A stretch of DNA of 64,000 nt. It comes from Sphingobacterium bovisgrunnientis (lineage in GTDB: Bacteria > Bacteroidota > Bacteroidia > Sphingobacteriales > Sphingobacteriaceae). Positions 27,059 to 37,354 of the stretch are shown piece after piece (position 1 is the first letter of the stretch; every line of letters starts with the position of its first letter). The stretch covers positions 1 through 64,000 of the forward strand of contig NZ_WUQY01000018.1 of NCBI RefSeq assembly GCF_009829085.1, given 5' to 3'. The notes beneath the pieces are model-generated. The model was not told the origin of the DNA and did no database searches. It saw only the letters and a list, made by a program, of their open reading frames with translations. The translations under genes were made by a program, and so were the position numbers.

Positions 27059-28288
27059 ATGAAAATACTACATACAGCGGATTGGCACTTAGGAAAGAAG
27101 CTTGATAATATTAGTCGTCTTGAAGAACAAAAAGAAGTACTTCAAGAAATTTGCGATATTGCAGATCAACAGCAAGTAGACGTTGTCATAGTAGCTGGCG
27201 ATTTGTTTGATACATTCAACCCACCTGTAGAGGCAACTGAGCTTCTGTACCAGACTTTGAAACGGTTAACGGCAAATGGAAAACGACCAGTACTTGCTAT
27301 AGCTGGTAATCACGATTCACCAGACCGAATTGATTCTCCTGATCCATTAGCAAGAGCCTGTGGAATTATATTTGTTGGCTATCCTCACGCTGAGGTGAAG
27401 CCATTCGCTATGGAAAGCAATTTTGAAATTATAAACTCAGATAAAGGATTTATCGAAATAAAACTTCAGCATCTAGCTTATCCTCTTCGAATAATAACTA
27501 CTGCGTATGCAAATGAAGTTAGATTAAAACAATTCTTGGGTGTGGAAAATAAAGGAGAGCAGTTGAATGAAGTTCTTAAAGAAAATTGGAACTTTTTAGC
27601 AAATAAATACTGTGATGATTACGGGGTCAATATCCTCACAGCTCACCTCTATATGTTGGAGCGGGGTGGTGAAATATTAGATGAACCAGAGGGCGAAAAA
27701 CCAATAAAAATCGGTAATGCAGACATTGTATATTCGGATGCTATTCCTCGACAAATTCAATATGCTGCACTGGGGCACTTACACAGGTATCAATTTATAA
27801 AGGGACATTCGAACCCTGTGGTATATTCTAGTTCGCCCCTTGCCTATTCTTTCTCAGAGGCTGGCCAAGAAAAGAAGGTAGTTATTATTGACGTTGTACC
27901 AAAACAAAAAGCAGTTGTACAAGCAATTTCTCTACACAGCGGTAAACCTCTGAAAAGAATGAGTTTTGATAATATAGATTTGGCAGTAGATTGGCTTAGA
28001 TCAAATCCTTATACGTTGGTCGAATTGACCTTAATTAGCAACACTTTTATGTCCTCCGCCGATCTTAAACGTATACATGAGGTACATGATGGTATAGTTC
28101 ATATTATTCCTGTAGTTACGCACTTGAAAAATGATACTGAAGTTGCGGGCGATGTGATACGACTTGATAAGGATATTCATAGTTTGTTCCATGATTATTT
28201 CAATTACAAATATGGCCAACAACCTAATGATGAAATTAAGGATTTATTTAAAGAGGTGCTAACATATACTAAAGATTTGGAGGAATAA
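27059..28288 (+). CDS. sbcD: Exonuclease SbcD (Mre11-type nuclease subunit)
   Basis: 409 aa. All Mre11/SbcD phosphoesterase motifs are visible: TADWHLGKKL (6-15), VAGDLFDTFNPP, AIAGNHDSPDR, and AALGHLHRYQ, whose Asp/His/Asn residues bind two manganese ions. With SbcC it forms the ATP-dependent nuclease that opens hairpins, trims blocked DNA ends and cleaves palindromes. It is separated from sbcC by a single base, so the two are translationally coupled. Confidence 0.95.
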   Translation: MKILHTADWHLGKKLDNISRLEEQKEVLQEICDIADQQQVDVVIVAGDLFDTFNPPVEATELLYQTLKRLTANGKRPVLAIAGNHDSPDRIDSPDPLARACGIIFVGYPHAEVKPFAMESNFEIINSDKGFIEIKLQHLAYPLRIITTAYANEVRLKQFLGVENKGEQLNEVLKENWNFLANKYCDDYGVNILTAHLYMLERGGEILDEPEGEKPIKIGNADIVYSDAIPRQIQYAALGHLHRYQFIKGHSNPVVYSSSPLAYSFSEAGQEKKVVIIDVVPKQKAVVQAISLHSGKPLKRMSFDNIDLAVDWLRSNPYTLVELTLISNTFMSSADLKRIHEVHDGIVHIIPVVTHLKNDTEVAGDVIRLDKDIHSLFHDYFNYKYGQQPNDEIKDLFKEVLTYTKDLEE

Positions 28289-28289
28289 T

Positions 28290-31200
28290 ATGCTACCGTT
28301 GTATTTAAGTCTTGAGGGGCTCTATTCGTATCAGGATAAACAGGAAATAGATTTTACGACATTAACAGAGGCTGGTCTTTTTGGAATATTCGGTGCAGTT
28401 GGTTCTGGCAAATCTTCTATACTAGAAGCTATTGGTTATGCACTATACGGTGAGACGGAACGTCTAAATAGCAAAGAGAAACGAGCCTATAATATGATGA
28501 ATCTGAAATCAACAAATGTCATTATTGATTTTCAGTTTTTAAATTTTCAGGGACGGAAATTTCGTTTTATTGCAAGATGGAGACGTCGTAAAAACTTTCA
28601 AGACATTACTGATAACACTAGAGATGCTTATGAATGGATTGATGGTAATTGGATTCCTTTACCATCCAATGATGGAGCTTTAATCACGAATCTATCCTAC
28701 TCAAACTTTAGGCGAACCATAATAATACCCCAAGGACAATTTAAGGAATTCCTAGAACTGAAAGGTAAAGATCGTTCAGAAATGATGAAGGAGATTTTCT
28801 TTCTAAATCAATACGATTTAGGCCCTAAAACTTCAATTATGTTGTCTCACACAAACAAAAAGATTGAACATTTAAAAGGTGTTTTGAGTGGTTTTGAAGA
28901 AGTTAATAACGATGTAATAGAAGAAAAAAAATCACAGTTTTTAGAATTAGAAAAAAATCTTATCGAGCTTAAAAAAGAATTTGAACAATTAGATATACAA
29001 TATAAATCGCTTCAAACAGCTAAACAAATTCGTCAAGATTTAGCTGAGAAATTGGAAGAATTAAATCTCTTAGAGACGAAGAAAACTGCGATTCAAAAGG
29101 TTGAAAATGAAATCAATGAATTTGAATTAGTTTCAACTAATTTTAGAGAGCATATAAATAATTTCGAAAATATTACGTCCAATAAAAAAACTTTATTGAC
29201 GAAAATTGAGAAATTAAAAGAATCAAAAGATTCAATTAAAACTACATTAATCGTAATTGAACACACATTAGAACAACTTAAACCTCAATTTGAAAATCTT
29301 GATAATAAAAAAGCGGAGATTCAAGATCTAAACAAATTAATCCAGAATTTAACATCTAAAAAAGCTAAATCTGAAAAAGAGAAAAATATAGAAAAGGGTA
29401 ATGAATTTTTAGCTGAGCAAAAAAAGATCGAAGAGCAATTAACCGCGTCAATAGTACTAAAAGAACAAGAAATTGATCGTATAAAATCTTCACGAATTAA
29501 TTCTATAGATCTTTTGACAATCGATGCCTGGTATCAAAAACAGGAGCAAATTTCAAAAGATTTAAATGATGAAAACCAGCGTATTCATAATTTGCATGAT
29601 CAAATTAAAGAATTGAAAAGTAAATTCTATGAATTAGGTTTCAACGAGTCAACTTGGCAGGAGGATCTTGAAAGTAAGCTTAGCGAATTAGCGAACAAAG
29701 ATAATCAGTTAAACATTCGTGAAAGTGATATCCGCCTTAAACAAGAACTATCCCAGTATATTCATAGTTTGCATGAAGGTGAGCCTTGTCCACTTTGCGG
29801 CTCCAAAGATCATCCATTCCCTATGCAGATTCAAGTCTTGGACGATGAATTTTCGAATTTGGCTTTCGAAAAAGAAGCTCTCCAAACTAAAAAAGAGAAT
29901 TTGAATAAGAAAAAATCAGAATTGCAGGTAGTGAATCGAATGATCGCAGACAAAGAACTGGAATTACAAAAATATCAAATAGATATTTTGAATATTGGTA
30001 AGCAGTTAATTGATCACCAAAATAATTTTAAATGGTCTGAATATGATAAGGACAATAAAGCTGTTTTTGAAGAGAAAAAGATTGAAGTATTTAAAATTGA
30101 AGAGCAGTTGACGCAACTTGATAGTAAACTCAAAAGCAAGCGGGACCTTTTGACAACGACAAAGAATACTATTCAAAATGCAGAAAATAAACTAAATAAA
30201 TACCAAAGCGAGATCTATGCATTAGAAGCGAATATAATTCAAAATCTACAACAAATTCAAGTGATTGATGTTAATCATTTGGCGCATTTAGACGAGCATG
30301 GTTTGATAGATCTCGTTAATAAGAATACAGAGCATATTCTTAAAATAAACGAACAATATCAAAATTATAACACACAACTATTAGAACAGAGAACCCAATA
30401 TGCTCAAATAAAAGGTGCCTACACGGAAGCACAAGAACAGTATATCTTATATACTTCTCAGCTAAAGGAAACACAAAATTTCCTTCATAAATTGTTAGTC
30501 GAATTCAATTATCCAGATATTTCTACTGTAAAAACAGTATTGGATAAAAAATTAAATATCGCTGAATCTAGAAAAATTATTAATGATTTTTATTTAGCCT
30601 ACTCTACATTAGAAAATCGAATTGTAGATTTAAAAAGCAGAACACAAGAAGATAATTATTCTGATGAAATATTTAATCAAGTAACGGATCTTATTGGTAT
30701 TAAGAAACAAGAATTAGAAGTTCAAATAGGATTGTACGGTGCTTTGAAAGATGATCTAGAACGATTAACAATAGAATTTTCTAAGAAACAAGAACTATTA
30801 TTAGCTTATCAAAAACTTGAAACTCGAAAAGATAATCTAAAAACATTAGATAATATGTTTAAAGGAAATGGTTTTGTGAATTATGTTTCAAGCATACATT
30901 TACACCGATTGTGTGAGATTGCAAATCAACGTTTCCATCGTTTAACAAAAAATCAATTAAGTTTAGTAATCAATGAAAATAATGAGTTTGAAATAATCGA
31001 TTATTTGAATGATGGTCGTAGACGATCTGCAAAAACACTATCAGGAGGTCAAGCTTTTCAAGCTTCGCTTTGTCTTGCTCTTGCATTGGCAGAAAACATT
31101 CAGTCGCTCAATAAGGCGGATAAAAATTTCTTCTTCATAGATGAAGGTTTTGGAACGCAAGACTCAGAAAGTATCAATACTGTATTTGATACATTGCAAT

Positions 31201-31325
31201 ATTTACATCAAGAAAACCGTGTAGTTGGTATAATATCACATGTCGAAGAGCTAAAAGAGCGTATGCCACGTTCAATCACTGTAGTGAAAGATATAGAAAA
31301 AGGAAGTCAAGTTGTAATAAATTAA
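28290..31325 (+). CDS. sbcC: Exonuclease SbcC (Rad50-type ATPase subunit)
   Basis: 1011 aa. Walker A is GAVGSGKSSILEAIGYALYG (about 35-54). Long coiled coils flank the zinc hook CPLCGS with C500 and C503, which dimerises SbcC. The C-terminal half has the signature TLSGGQAFQASL and Walker B FFFIDEGFGTQD, ending with a histidine switch region (IISHVEEL). It lies 1 bp after sbcD. A clear Shine-Dalgarno-like GGAGGA (28279-28284) sits just before the ATG, unusual in this window, where most genes lack one. It works with SbcD on palindromic or protein-blocked DNA ends. Confidence 0.95.
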   Translation: MLPLYLSLEGLYSYQDKQEIDFTTLTEAGLFGIFGAVGSGKSSILEAIGYALYGETERLNSKEKRAYNMMNLKSTNVIIDFQFLNFQGRKFRFIARWRRRKNFQDITDNTRDAYEWIDGNWIPLPSNDGALITNLSYSNFRRTIIIPQGQFKEFLELKGKDRSEMMKEIFFLNQYDLGPKTSIMLSHTNKKIEHLKGVLSGFEEVNNDVIEEKKSQFLELEKNLIELKKEFEQLDIQYKSLQTAKQIRQDLAEKLEELNLLETKKTAIQKVENEINEFELVSTNFREHINNFENITSNKKTLLTKIEKLKESKDSIKTTLIVIEHTLEQLKPQFENLDNKKAEIQDLNKLIQNLTSKKAKSEKEKNIEKGNEFLAEQKKIEEQLTASIVLKEQEIDRIKSSRINSIDLLTIDAWYQKQEQISKDLNDENQRIHNLHDQIKELKSKFYELGFNESTWQEDLESKLSELANKDNQLNIRESDIRLKQELSQYIHSLHEGEPCPLCGSKDHPFPMQIQVLDDEFSNLAFEKEALQTKKENLNKKKSELQVVNRMIADKELELQKYQIDILNIGKQLIDHQNNFKWSEYDKDNKAVFEEKKIEVFKIEEQLTQLDSKLKSKRDLLTTTKNTIQNAENKLNKYQSEIYALEANIIQNLQQIQVIDVNHLAHLDEHGLIDLVNKNTEHILKINEQYQNYNTQLLEQRTQYAQIKGAYTEAQEQYILYTSQLKETQNFLHKLLVEFNYPDISTVKTVLDKKLNIAESRKIINDFYLAYSTLENRIVDLKSRTQEDNYSDEIFNQVTDLIGIKKQELEVQIGLYGALKDDLERLTIEFSKKQELLLAYQKLETRKDNLKTLDNMFKGNGFVNYVSSIHLHRLCEIANQRFHRLTKNQLSLVINENNEFEIIDYLNDGRRRSAKTLSGGQAFQASLCLALALAENIQSLNKADKNFFFIDEGFGTQDSESINTVFDTLQYLHQENRVVGIISHVEELKERMPRSITVVKDIEKGSQVVIN

Positions 31326-31340
31326 GCAAGAATACTTTGA

Positions 31341-31392
31341 ATAGCACACAATTTAATTTACACCCTCATCTAATATGAAGATTGTGTGCTAT
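31341..31392. terminator. Long-loop hairpin between sbcC and the GH43 gene
   Basis: A perfect 12-bp inverted repeat, ATAGCACACAAT (31341-31352) and ATTGTGTGCTAT (31381-31392), has a 28-nt loop between convergent genes. No strong T-run follows, so termination activity is uncertain. Confidence 0.45.
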
Positions 31393-31415
31393 AATGTATT
31401 AAATGGCATTTCATA

Positions 31416-32426
31416 TCAATTAACAGTTGGCCATCCGTCCTTATTCCAATGAATTTTTTTGATTAAAAGTTTTGATCTTCCGTGATCATTCGCATCATAT
31501 CCATGAAATACCAAGTGTTCTTCCGCATCTATTTTTATAATAGCGTTGTGTCCAACTCCATGCCAATCATGGTTTCCTTCCAACACGATCATCCCTCCTC
31601 CTTTTGCCATATCTACTCCAAAATTGTCGATATATGGGCCATTAAGATTCTTGGATCGACCAACTGAAATTTTGTAAGTGCTATTCACACCTCTACAACA
31701 GTAATCTAAAGAGACAAACAAATAATAATAATCATTATACTTATAAATGAAAGGTGCTTCGATTGCATTATCTCCAGCACTTACAGAAATTTTATCGTCG
31801 AATCGATCATGACGCCTAGCAATTGTGGGAATTTTTGTTAAATCTTGGTCGGTGAGTAAACCTTCTTTATTTAATTTAACCAGCTTTATACCATCCCAAA
31901 AAGAGCCAAAACTCAAAAAAGGATTACCGTTTTCATCTATAATAAAATTAGGATCTATTGCATTCCAATTCGTATTACCAGGAATAGATTCAATAACTAG
32001 TCCGTGATCCGTCCAATTATAACTAGGATCAGAAGAATCCAAGGTCAAATTAGTAGTTACACCAATGCATGATGTATTTTTACCAAATGCAGATATGCTA
32101 TAATACAAATAATATTTTCCTTTATAGAAAGTAATATCTGGAGCCCAAATATGTCCTTTGAAAGATGGTACTTTTTCAACTGCCCATGATGGTGGAGTAG
32201 AAAATACAGACTTCTCTCTTTTCCAATTGACCAGATCTTTCGACGATGATACGGGAATTCCATTTCCTGTATGAAACAGATAATACTTGTCCATACACTT
32301 AATCATAACAGGATCATGTACACTTAACTCTACTATGGACTGACAAAATGTTTTATTATAAAGTCCAATTGTAAATAATAATAAAAAGAAAAATTTTAGG
32401 CGATTAATATTTTTCAAGGTATACAT
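31416..32426 (-). CDS. Exported GH43 arabinanase (arabinan endo-1,5-alpha-L-arabinosidase type)
   Basis: 336 aa with an N-terminal signal/anchor (about 11-28). Five-bladed beta-propeller of family GH43: catalytic base D38 in VHDPVM, WAPDIT (94-99), pKa modulator D158 in NAIDPN, and general acid E223 in DNAIEAPF. The SLDYCCRGVNSTYKISVGRS segment is typical of the arabinanase group. It should cleave alpha-1,5-arabinan or arabinose side chains of plant polysaccharides outside the cytoplasm. No SusC/SusD pair is next to it, so it is not in an obvious polysaccharide utilisation locus. Confidence 0.9.
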   Translation of the reverse strand: MYTLKNINRLKFFFLLLFTIGLYNKTFCQSIVELSVHDPVMIKCMDKYYLFHTGNGIPVSSSKDLVNWKREKSVFSTPPSWAVEKVPSFKGHIWAPDITFYKGKYYLYYSISAFGKNTSCIGVTTNLTLDSSDPSYNWTDHGLVIESIPGNTNWNAIDPNFIIDENGNPFLSFGSFWDGIKLVKLNKEGLLTDQDLTKIPTIARRHDRFDDKISVSAGDNAIEAPFIYKYNDYYYLFVSLDYCCRGVNSTYKISVGRSKNLNGPYIDNFGVDMAKGGGMIVLEGNHDWHGVGHNAIIKIDAEEHLVFHGYDANDHGRSKLLIKKIHWNKDGWPTVN

Positions 32427-32659
32427 GTTTTTTCGTTTAGGTATCTGGCTTTAAGTTTACACTAATTAAACATATTATTAAAAATTTTCCTAATGTTGGA
32501 AATCACTTTTTCTCAATGACAAGAGAAAAAATTGACCTTATTATGTTTAAATAATTTTTTATTATTAACCATAGTGTAATCAGACCTGTTTTTAAATTAA
32601 ATAATAATATCAAATTAATTTAATAAAATATTTAATTGTATTTTACAATACAATATTGA

Positions 32660-32667
32660 TATATTTG
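32660..32667 (+). promoter_or_regulatory. Promoter box for the barrel/exported-protein pair
   Basis: TATATTTG matches TAnnTTTG exactly. An ATTG near 32635-32638 stands 21 bp upstream as a partial -33 element. The first ATG is 27 nt downstream. Confidence 0.5.
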
Positions 32668-32694
32668 CCTTATTACTACATTAACCTACAGAAA

Positions 32695-33408
32695 ATGAAA
32701 AACAAATTTCTTTTAATCTGTTGCCAAGTCATGGCAACGGGTTGTTTGATGGCGCAAACGGATTCTCTCTCCATGCCATCAGGATTTCAAACTAATAAAC
32801 TAAGTGTGCAATTGCAAGGAGGAACGAATGGATTTGGTGCAGGAGTACGTTATCAATTCCTTGAAAAATTAGCAGTTCGATTGAATGGAACTTATTTTGC
32901 CCGTACTGTAAATAATCCTTTGAAAGGGCGCGATATAAATATTGCCGCTTTGGGCGATTTCAAAGATGATATACGCTATGTCAAAGGAAGTGTGAGTCAA
33001 ATTGGAGTACTTGGAGAATATAGCGTTCTTTCGATGTTGAGATTAGTTGTTGGTGGGGCAATTATTAACAACACTGGAGTGGATGGTTATTTAAAGCCTT
33101 CCAAAGGAATGGATTTTGGAAGCCTAAGCATAACTCCAGAGCAAATTGGTGATTTAAAAGCAAATGTAAGATACAATGGTTTTGCACCATATATTGGTTT
33201 GGGACTTGGAAAAAGTACACCTAGTAAACGTTTTGGCATAAATGTCGATTTAGGTTCTTATTATATGAGTCCCGCTAAGGTTACTATTGATGCGACCAAA
33301 ATGTTAGCACCTAATAAACAACAAGAATCTATATTAGAAAATAATTTATCGACTTTTCGTTGGATGCCTACTTTACAAGTGAATCTTAACTTTAAAATAG
33401 CAAACTAA
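32695..33408 (+). CDS. Exported outer-membrane beta-barrel-like protein
   Basis: 237 aa from the ATG at 32695, which begins a signal peptide (MKNKFLLICCQVMATGCLMAQ); the upstream in-frame extension was rejected because the promoter box lies inside it. The mature chain alternates polar and hydrophobic residues in strand-length runs (KLSVQLQGGTNGFGAGVRYQF, AVRLNGTYFA, GFAPYIGLGLGKS, GINVDLGSYYMSP), ending NLNFKI as barrel proteins often do. No named family is certain. It is 13 bp upstream of a 550-aa exported protein, probably one operon. Confidence 0.72.
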   Translation: MKNKFLLICCQVMATGCLMAQTDSLSMPSGFQTNKLSVQLQGGTNGFGAGVRYQFLEKLAVRLNGTYFARTVNNPLKGRDINIAALGDFKDDIRYVKGSVSQIGVLGEYSVLSMLRLVVGGAIINNTGVDGYLKPSKGMDFGSLSITPEQIGDLKANVRYNGFAPYIGLGLGKSTPSKRFGINVDLGSYYMSPAKVTIDATKMLAPNKQQESILENNLSTFRWMPTLQVNLNFKIAN

Positions 33409-33421
33409 TCACCTCAATAAA

Positions 33422-35074
33422 ATGAAAATTTCAACTAAATATATATTAATAGCGCTGATAGCAATTATATCAGCAACCTTTTATACGTGTAAAAATCCAT
33501 TTAATGGAATAGAAATTATTACCGATGGAGACCTATACGGTAACTCACCTACTGGTGTTGTTTTTATTAATGCGAATGAACTAAACCCAACTCCTGTTGG
33601 GGATTTTAATGTCACTATATCTGGTCAAGATGCAGGCAAGGTTATGAATGATCTTGGTAAAAAAGACTTTAAAGTTGTTGGGGGAATATTAAGTTTAGTA
33701 TTAGAAGATGGGGTAAAACCTACTAAAGCAAATCCAATACAATTTCACATTAGTGGAGAGTTAACAGGCTATGTCCCAATTTCGCAAACAATTACTCTAG
33801 ATCATGATTCAGTTTCTGTATTTGTGGTTAGAATGGTTCAATATAGAAATCTTCCTGAAGGAACAGCTGCGGTTGTTGCAAATAATACCACACTAGCTGC
33901 TGGTGCAACTACTGCCACAAAAACTATAACTTTACCTAGTAGTGCAACAAAACCAGAGCAAACAAATATTGTATTACAAACAGGAACACAATTTTTAACA
34001 GAATCAGGTGCGCCTATATCAGGTGGTACGCTAACAAGTAATATTGTGCAATACAGCGCTTCATCGCCTAAGGCATTAGAAGCATTCCCTGGAGGTTTGT
34101 CTGCACAAAACTTAGTGGATGCTAATGGTAGTAAAATAAATGCAGGTTCATTTGTGACCGCAGGATTTGTTGCTATTGACATGAAAGTGGGCAATCAGGC
34201 GGTAAAGAAATTTTCTAAACCTTTGAAAATTGATATGGAATTAAGCAGCCAGATAATCAATCCAACAACAGGTGTTGCTATAAAAGCTGGAGATCAAATT
34301 CCTGTTTGGAGTTTAGATGAGAGCAAAGGTGTGTGGCAAAGAGAAGGAATGTCTACAGTCGCAACAAACAACGGTAAGTTAATGGCTTCGTTTGATGTAC
34401 CACATTTATCATATTGGAGTTTAAATTTCTTTACGCAAAATTGTACCCAAGATACTCGACTAACAATAAACGCTAATGCTGCTGCTGCTAACAGACAATT
34501 TGGTTTAAGAATCGTTAATCAAAGTGGTCAACCTGTATCTACTGCAGAAGATTTAACATACACTATGAAATCAGGCGCTAATACGATAACGTTAACTAAT
34601 ATGCCCAACTACTCTGTTAAAGCAGAAGTGTACGATAAAGCGACAGGACAAAAAGCAGCTGAGTCAGCATTCTTCAATCCATGTTCAAACCAAGGTGTTG
34701 CAATCACTTTGAATGCTTCATCAGATGATATTGTAAATGTAGTCTTGGATCTAATTGGTAAATGTCCTTCTAAAAAAGCACAAGTACTTCCTAGTTCTAA
34801 CATCCCTTTATATAAAATAAATACTCAAGGACAAAAGGAGTTTGTACAATCTGTCAGAGTTACGAACGGTAAAGGGGAGCTAAAATTAATAAATAACACT
34901 AAATACTTTTTAGAAGTTTCTTTTGATGGCAAGAAGAAATCGTCCGAATTCAATTTTAATAAATCAGACACAAAATTACCGGCTCAAAATGGATTGACTG
35001 GTAATGTAACATACAATTCTGGCACTAATACAGCTACATTGAAAGCTGAATTTGTAATTCCAAATTGTAACTAG
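33422..35074 (+). CDS. Large exported protein with beta-sandwich repeats, possible lipoprotein
   Basis: 550 aa. The N-terminal signal ends at a cysteine (ISATFYTCKNPF, C23), so surface lipidation is possible, although the lipobox is loose. The body looks like several beta-sandwich segments. One stretch (VPV-like PVWSLDESKGVWQREG followed by DVPHLSYWSLNFF, about 300-340) resembles the region of bacterial and FAM171-like proteins in which a W-rich strand pair precedes a final domain. This likeness is by eye only. It is co-transcribed with the upstream barrel protein, and a strong terminator follows. Probably a surface or adhesin-like protein; function unknown. Confidence 0.66.
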   Translation: MKISTKYILIALIAIISATFYTCKNPFNGIEIITDGDLYGNSPTGVVFINANELNPTPVGDFNVTISGQDAGKVMNDLGKKDFKVVGGILSLVLEDGVKPTKANPIQFHISGELTGYVPISQTITLDHDSVSVFVVRMVQYRNLPEGTAAVVANNTTLAAGATTATKTITLPSSATKPEQTNIVLQTGTQFLTESGAPISGGTLTSNIVQYSASSPKALEAFPGGLSAQNLVDANGSKINAGSFVTAGFVAIDMKVGNQAVKKFSKPLKIDMELSSQIINPTTGVAIKAGDQIPVWSLDESKGVWQREGMSTVATNNGKLMASFDVPHLSYWSLNFFTQNCTQDTRLTINANAAAANRQFGLRIVNQSGQPVSTAEDLTYTMKSGANTITLTNMPNYSVKAEVYDKATGQKAAESAFFNPCSNQGVAITLNASSDDIVNVVLDLIGKCPSKKAQVLPSSNIPLYKINTQGQKEFVQSVRVTNGKGELKLINNTKYFLEVSFDGKKKSSEFNFNKSDTKLPAQNGLTGNVTYNSGTNTATLKAEFVIPNCN

Positions 35075-35092
35075 TTCAAAATTATAAATTAC

Positions 35093-35134
35093 ACAAAGCC
35101 CTTATGTAAAAAACATAAGGGCTTTGTTATTTTA
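35093..35134 (+). terminator. Intrinsic terminator after the exported pair
   Basis: A perfect 15-bp stem, ACAAAGCCCTTATGT (35093-35107) with ACATAAGGGCTTTGT (35113-35127), has a 5-nt loop and is followed by TATTTT. Confidence 0.88.
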
Positions 35135-35249
35135 AGTTCAATTATACAAATTGAATATATTATTAGGATATTTTTATTGCTAGTGTCATTTATGCCAATT
35201 GTTTGATATATTTATATATAGAATATTATAGACTTAAAAACACGCTACC

Positions 35250-37053
35250 TTGGTAAGAAATAAGTATATATATATTATCATATTATTTTTTAATTTACTG
35301 ATAAAGATTGATCCGATATTTGGAGAATCTACTACAGATAGCTTATTATTGGTATTAAAATCTGAAATTAAGAACAAGAATAATTATGATCGAATAAAAG
35401 AAGCTAGAATTCAGAAATTAAAATCAAAATATTCTTTATCTCAAAATCTTCCTCTTTCAGAAAGATATAAAATAACAGAAAGTCTTCTTGATGAATATAT
35501 AGTTTATAAAAGAGATTCAGCAATTGTATTAGCAAATAAACTTATCAGCTTAGCTAGTCAAACTAATGACCCGACCAAGATGAATGGAGCTCGTATAAAA
35601 TTGGGTCAAATTTTGATTTCATCTGGTGCATTCAAGGAAGCTTCTAATTGTTTAGATTCCATCAATATTACAAATGATTCAAATCATAATAAATATGAAT
35701 ATTATCATTTATTATACTGGCTAAATTGGGCTTTACAGTTTTCATTGGATGACACTTATTATAGTCCTAATTACCGAATTAAAGAAATCGCATATCGTGA
35801 TTCTGCCAAAGTGTATGCAAATCCAAGCACTTACGATTTAGAACTTTTACATTTATTTCCTGATAGCGTATATACACATAAGGATACTAACTATAAATAT
35901 TACATGAATTTTCTGAATGCTTACCAGCAAGAAAATCCACTACGTGCAGCGAGACTTGCATTCATGTATAATTTTATATACGAGGGTGACGAACGTGCAA
36001 ATCATTTTTTGCTTTTAGCAGCAATTTTTTGATGTTAGAAATTCAACTAAGGAGACAGCAGCAATATTAAAACTCGGTGAAAATTTTTATAAGAAAGGGA
36101 ATATTAATGATGCTTATTTTGTATTACAAGAAGGATTAGATAATGCGAATTTCTTTGGATCTAAGCTCCATAAGTTAGAAATTACCTCTATACTTACGCA
36201 AGTTACCGCCCAGAAAATTTTAAATACTGAAAGAAAGATTATGACTTTTGTGATCGTTTCATTGCTTTTAATTTTTATTATCATTTGGTTTTTTTACAGT
36301 AGGACTAAACTAAAATCTCTGAATCAAAAGATTTCATCAAAAAATACAGAGCTTCAAAATCTATTGCTAGAACTCGAGAGAAGTCAAAGAGAAAATTCAT
36401 GGATATTAAAAGTATTAGCACACGACTTGAGAGGCGCTATTGCGGGATCTATCAATTTATGTGAAATTTTAATCCATAACCCACATTTGAGTTCGGATGA
36501 AAAAAAAATGCTTGAATTAATGGATGAATCTAATAAAGATGCATTGATAACAATTTCAGACTTACTAAATATTAAAACAGATCGTGATGCTCTTGTAAAA
36601 TCTGAAACAGTTTTAGACAAACTCATTTTGGAATCGGTAACACTATTGCAATATAAAGCAAATGAAAAAAGTCAATTACTAAAGACTAATCTGACACCAA
36701 TTAACATCGCAATTAATAAAGAAAAAATACGTCGTGTTTTAGACAATATTCTGAATAATGCTATTAAATTCAGTTCACGTAACAGCAATATTGAAATAAT
36801 GCTATTAGATAAAGATCAACACACTATCCAAATAAGAATAGCTGACAATGGAATTGGTATTCCAGAAGAATTTAGATCCAAATTATTTGATCTCAATCCC
36901 AACATTAGGCGCGAAGGTACTCTTGGAGAAGAATCGTTTGGATTGGGCTTGTATATTTGTAAACAAATCATCGACCAACACAAAGGCAAAATTTGGATTG
37001 AAAACAATGCTGATCAAGGTACTATTTTCATTATAGAATTACCAAAATCATAA
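35250..37053 (+). pseudogene. Sensor histidine kinase with TPR-like sensor region, split by one frameshift
   Basis: The first open part (35250-36032, TTG start followed by a signal-like segment) covers an exported helical-repeat sensor region. It stops at TGA 36030-36032, right after a run of six T (36025-36030). Reading on in the +1 frame from 36031 stays open ([19 protein letters not shown]...) and joins the kinase part, whose first ATG is at 36241. Removing one T gives one continuous protein of 600 aa. Later parts: a transmembrane helix (about 36244-36295), H-box [13 protein letters not shown]-box [12 protein letters not shown]1 DNGIGIPEE and G2 [10 protein letters not shown]. No response regulator is adjacent. 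It may be a true mutation, a reversible slippage site or a sequencing error. Confidence 0.85.
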
Positions 37054-37354
37054 AATTAGCTTATAGCAATAATTGTTTACGACTAAAATCACAGTCTATT
37101 TATATTAATTTCATTCTTGCGCACAGCTGGTAAAAATTAACCAAGTTACGACTGTTAAGACTTACCTAAAACACAAATATAAAGTCATTTCATTCTTTAT
37201 ATTTTAAACTTCTAAATTTTGGCAATTTGATATTGACAAATACATTTTTGATTATTATTTTGGCGCAAATTTTTAATAAATATTAGCCAATGCAGCTGAT
37301 AAACATTCTTTGAAAGCTATCATTCATTTAATTATAAATTTTAGTATTTAGATT
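37054..37354. other. Intergenic region of 301 bp without a gene
   Basis: Very A/T-rich. No ORF, RNA gene or clear terminator is visible. Several TTTG/TTTTG patches (for example near 37253-37260) could belong to the promoter of the NEW3-ABC operon, but no exact TAnnTTTG box was found. Confidence 0.5.

Noticed and set aside
36033..36240. Intergenic gap between two separate genes
   Set aside because: The +1 frame is open from 36031 through to the kinase ATG and encodes the missing helical-repeat segment, so this is one broken gene.
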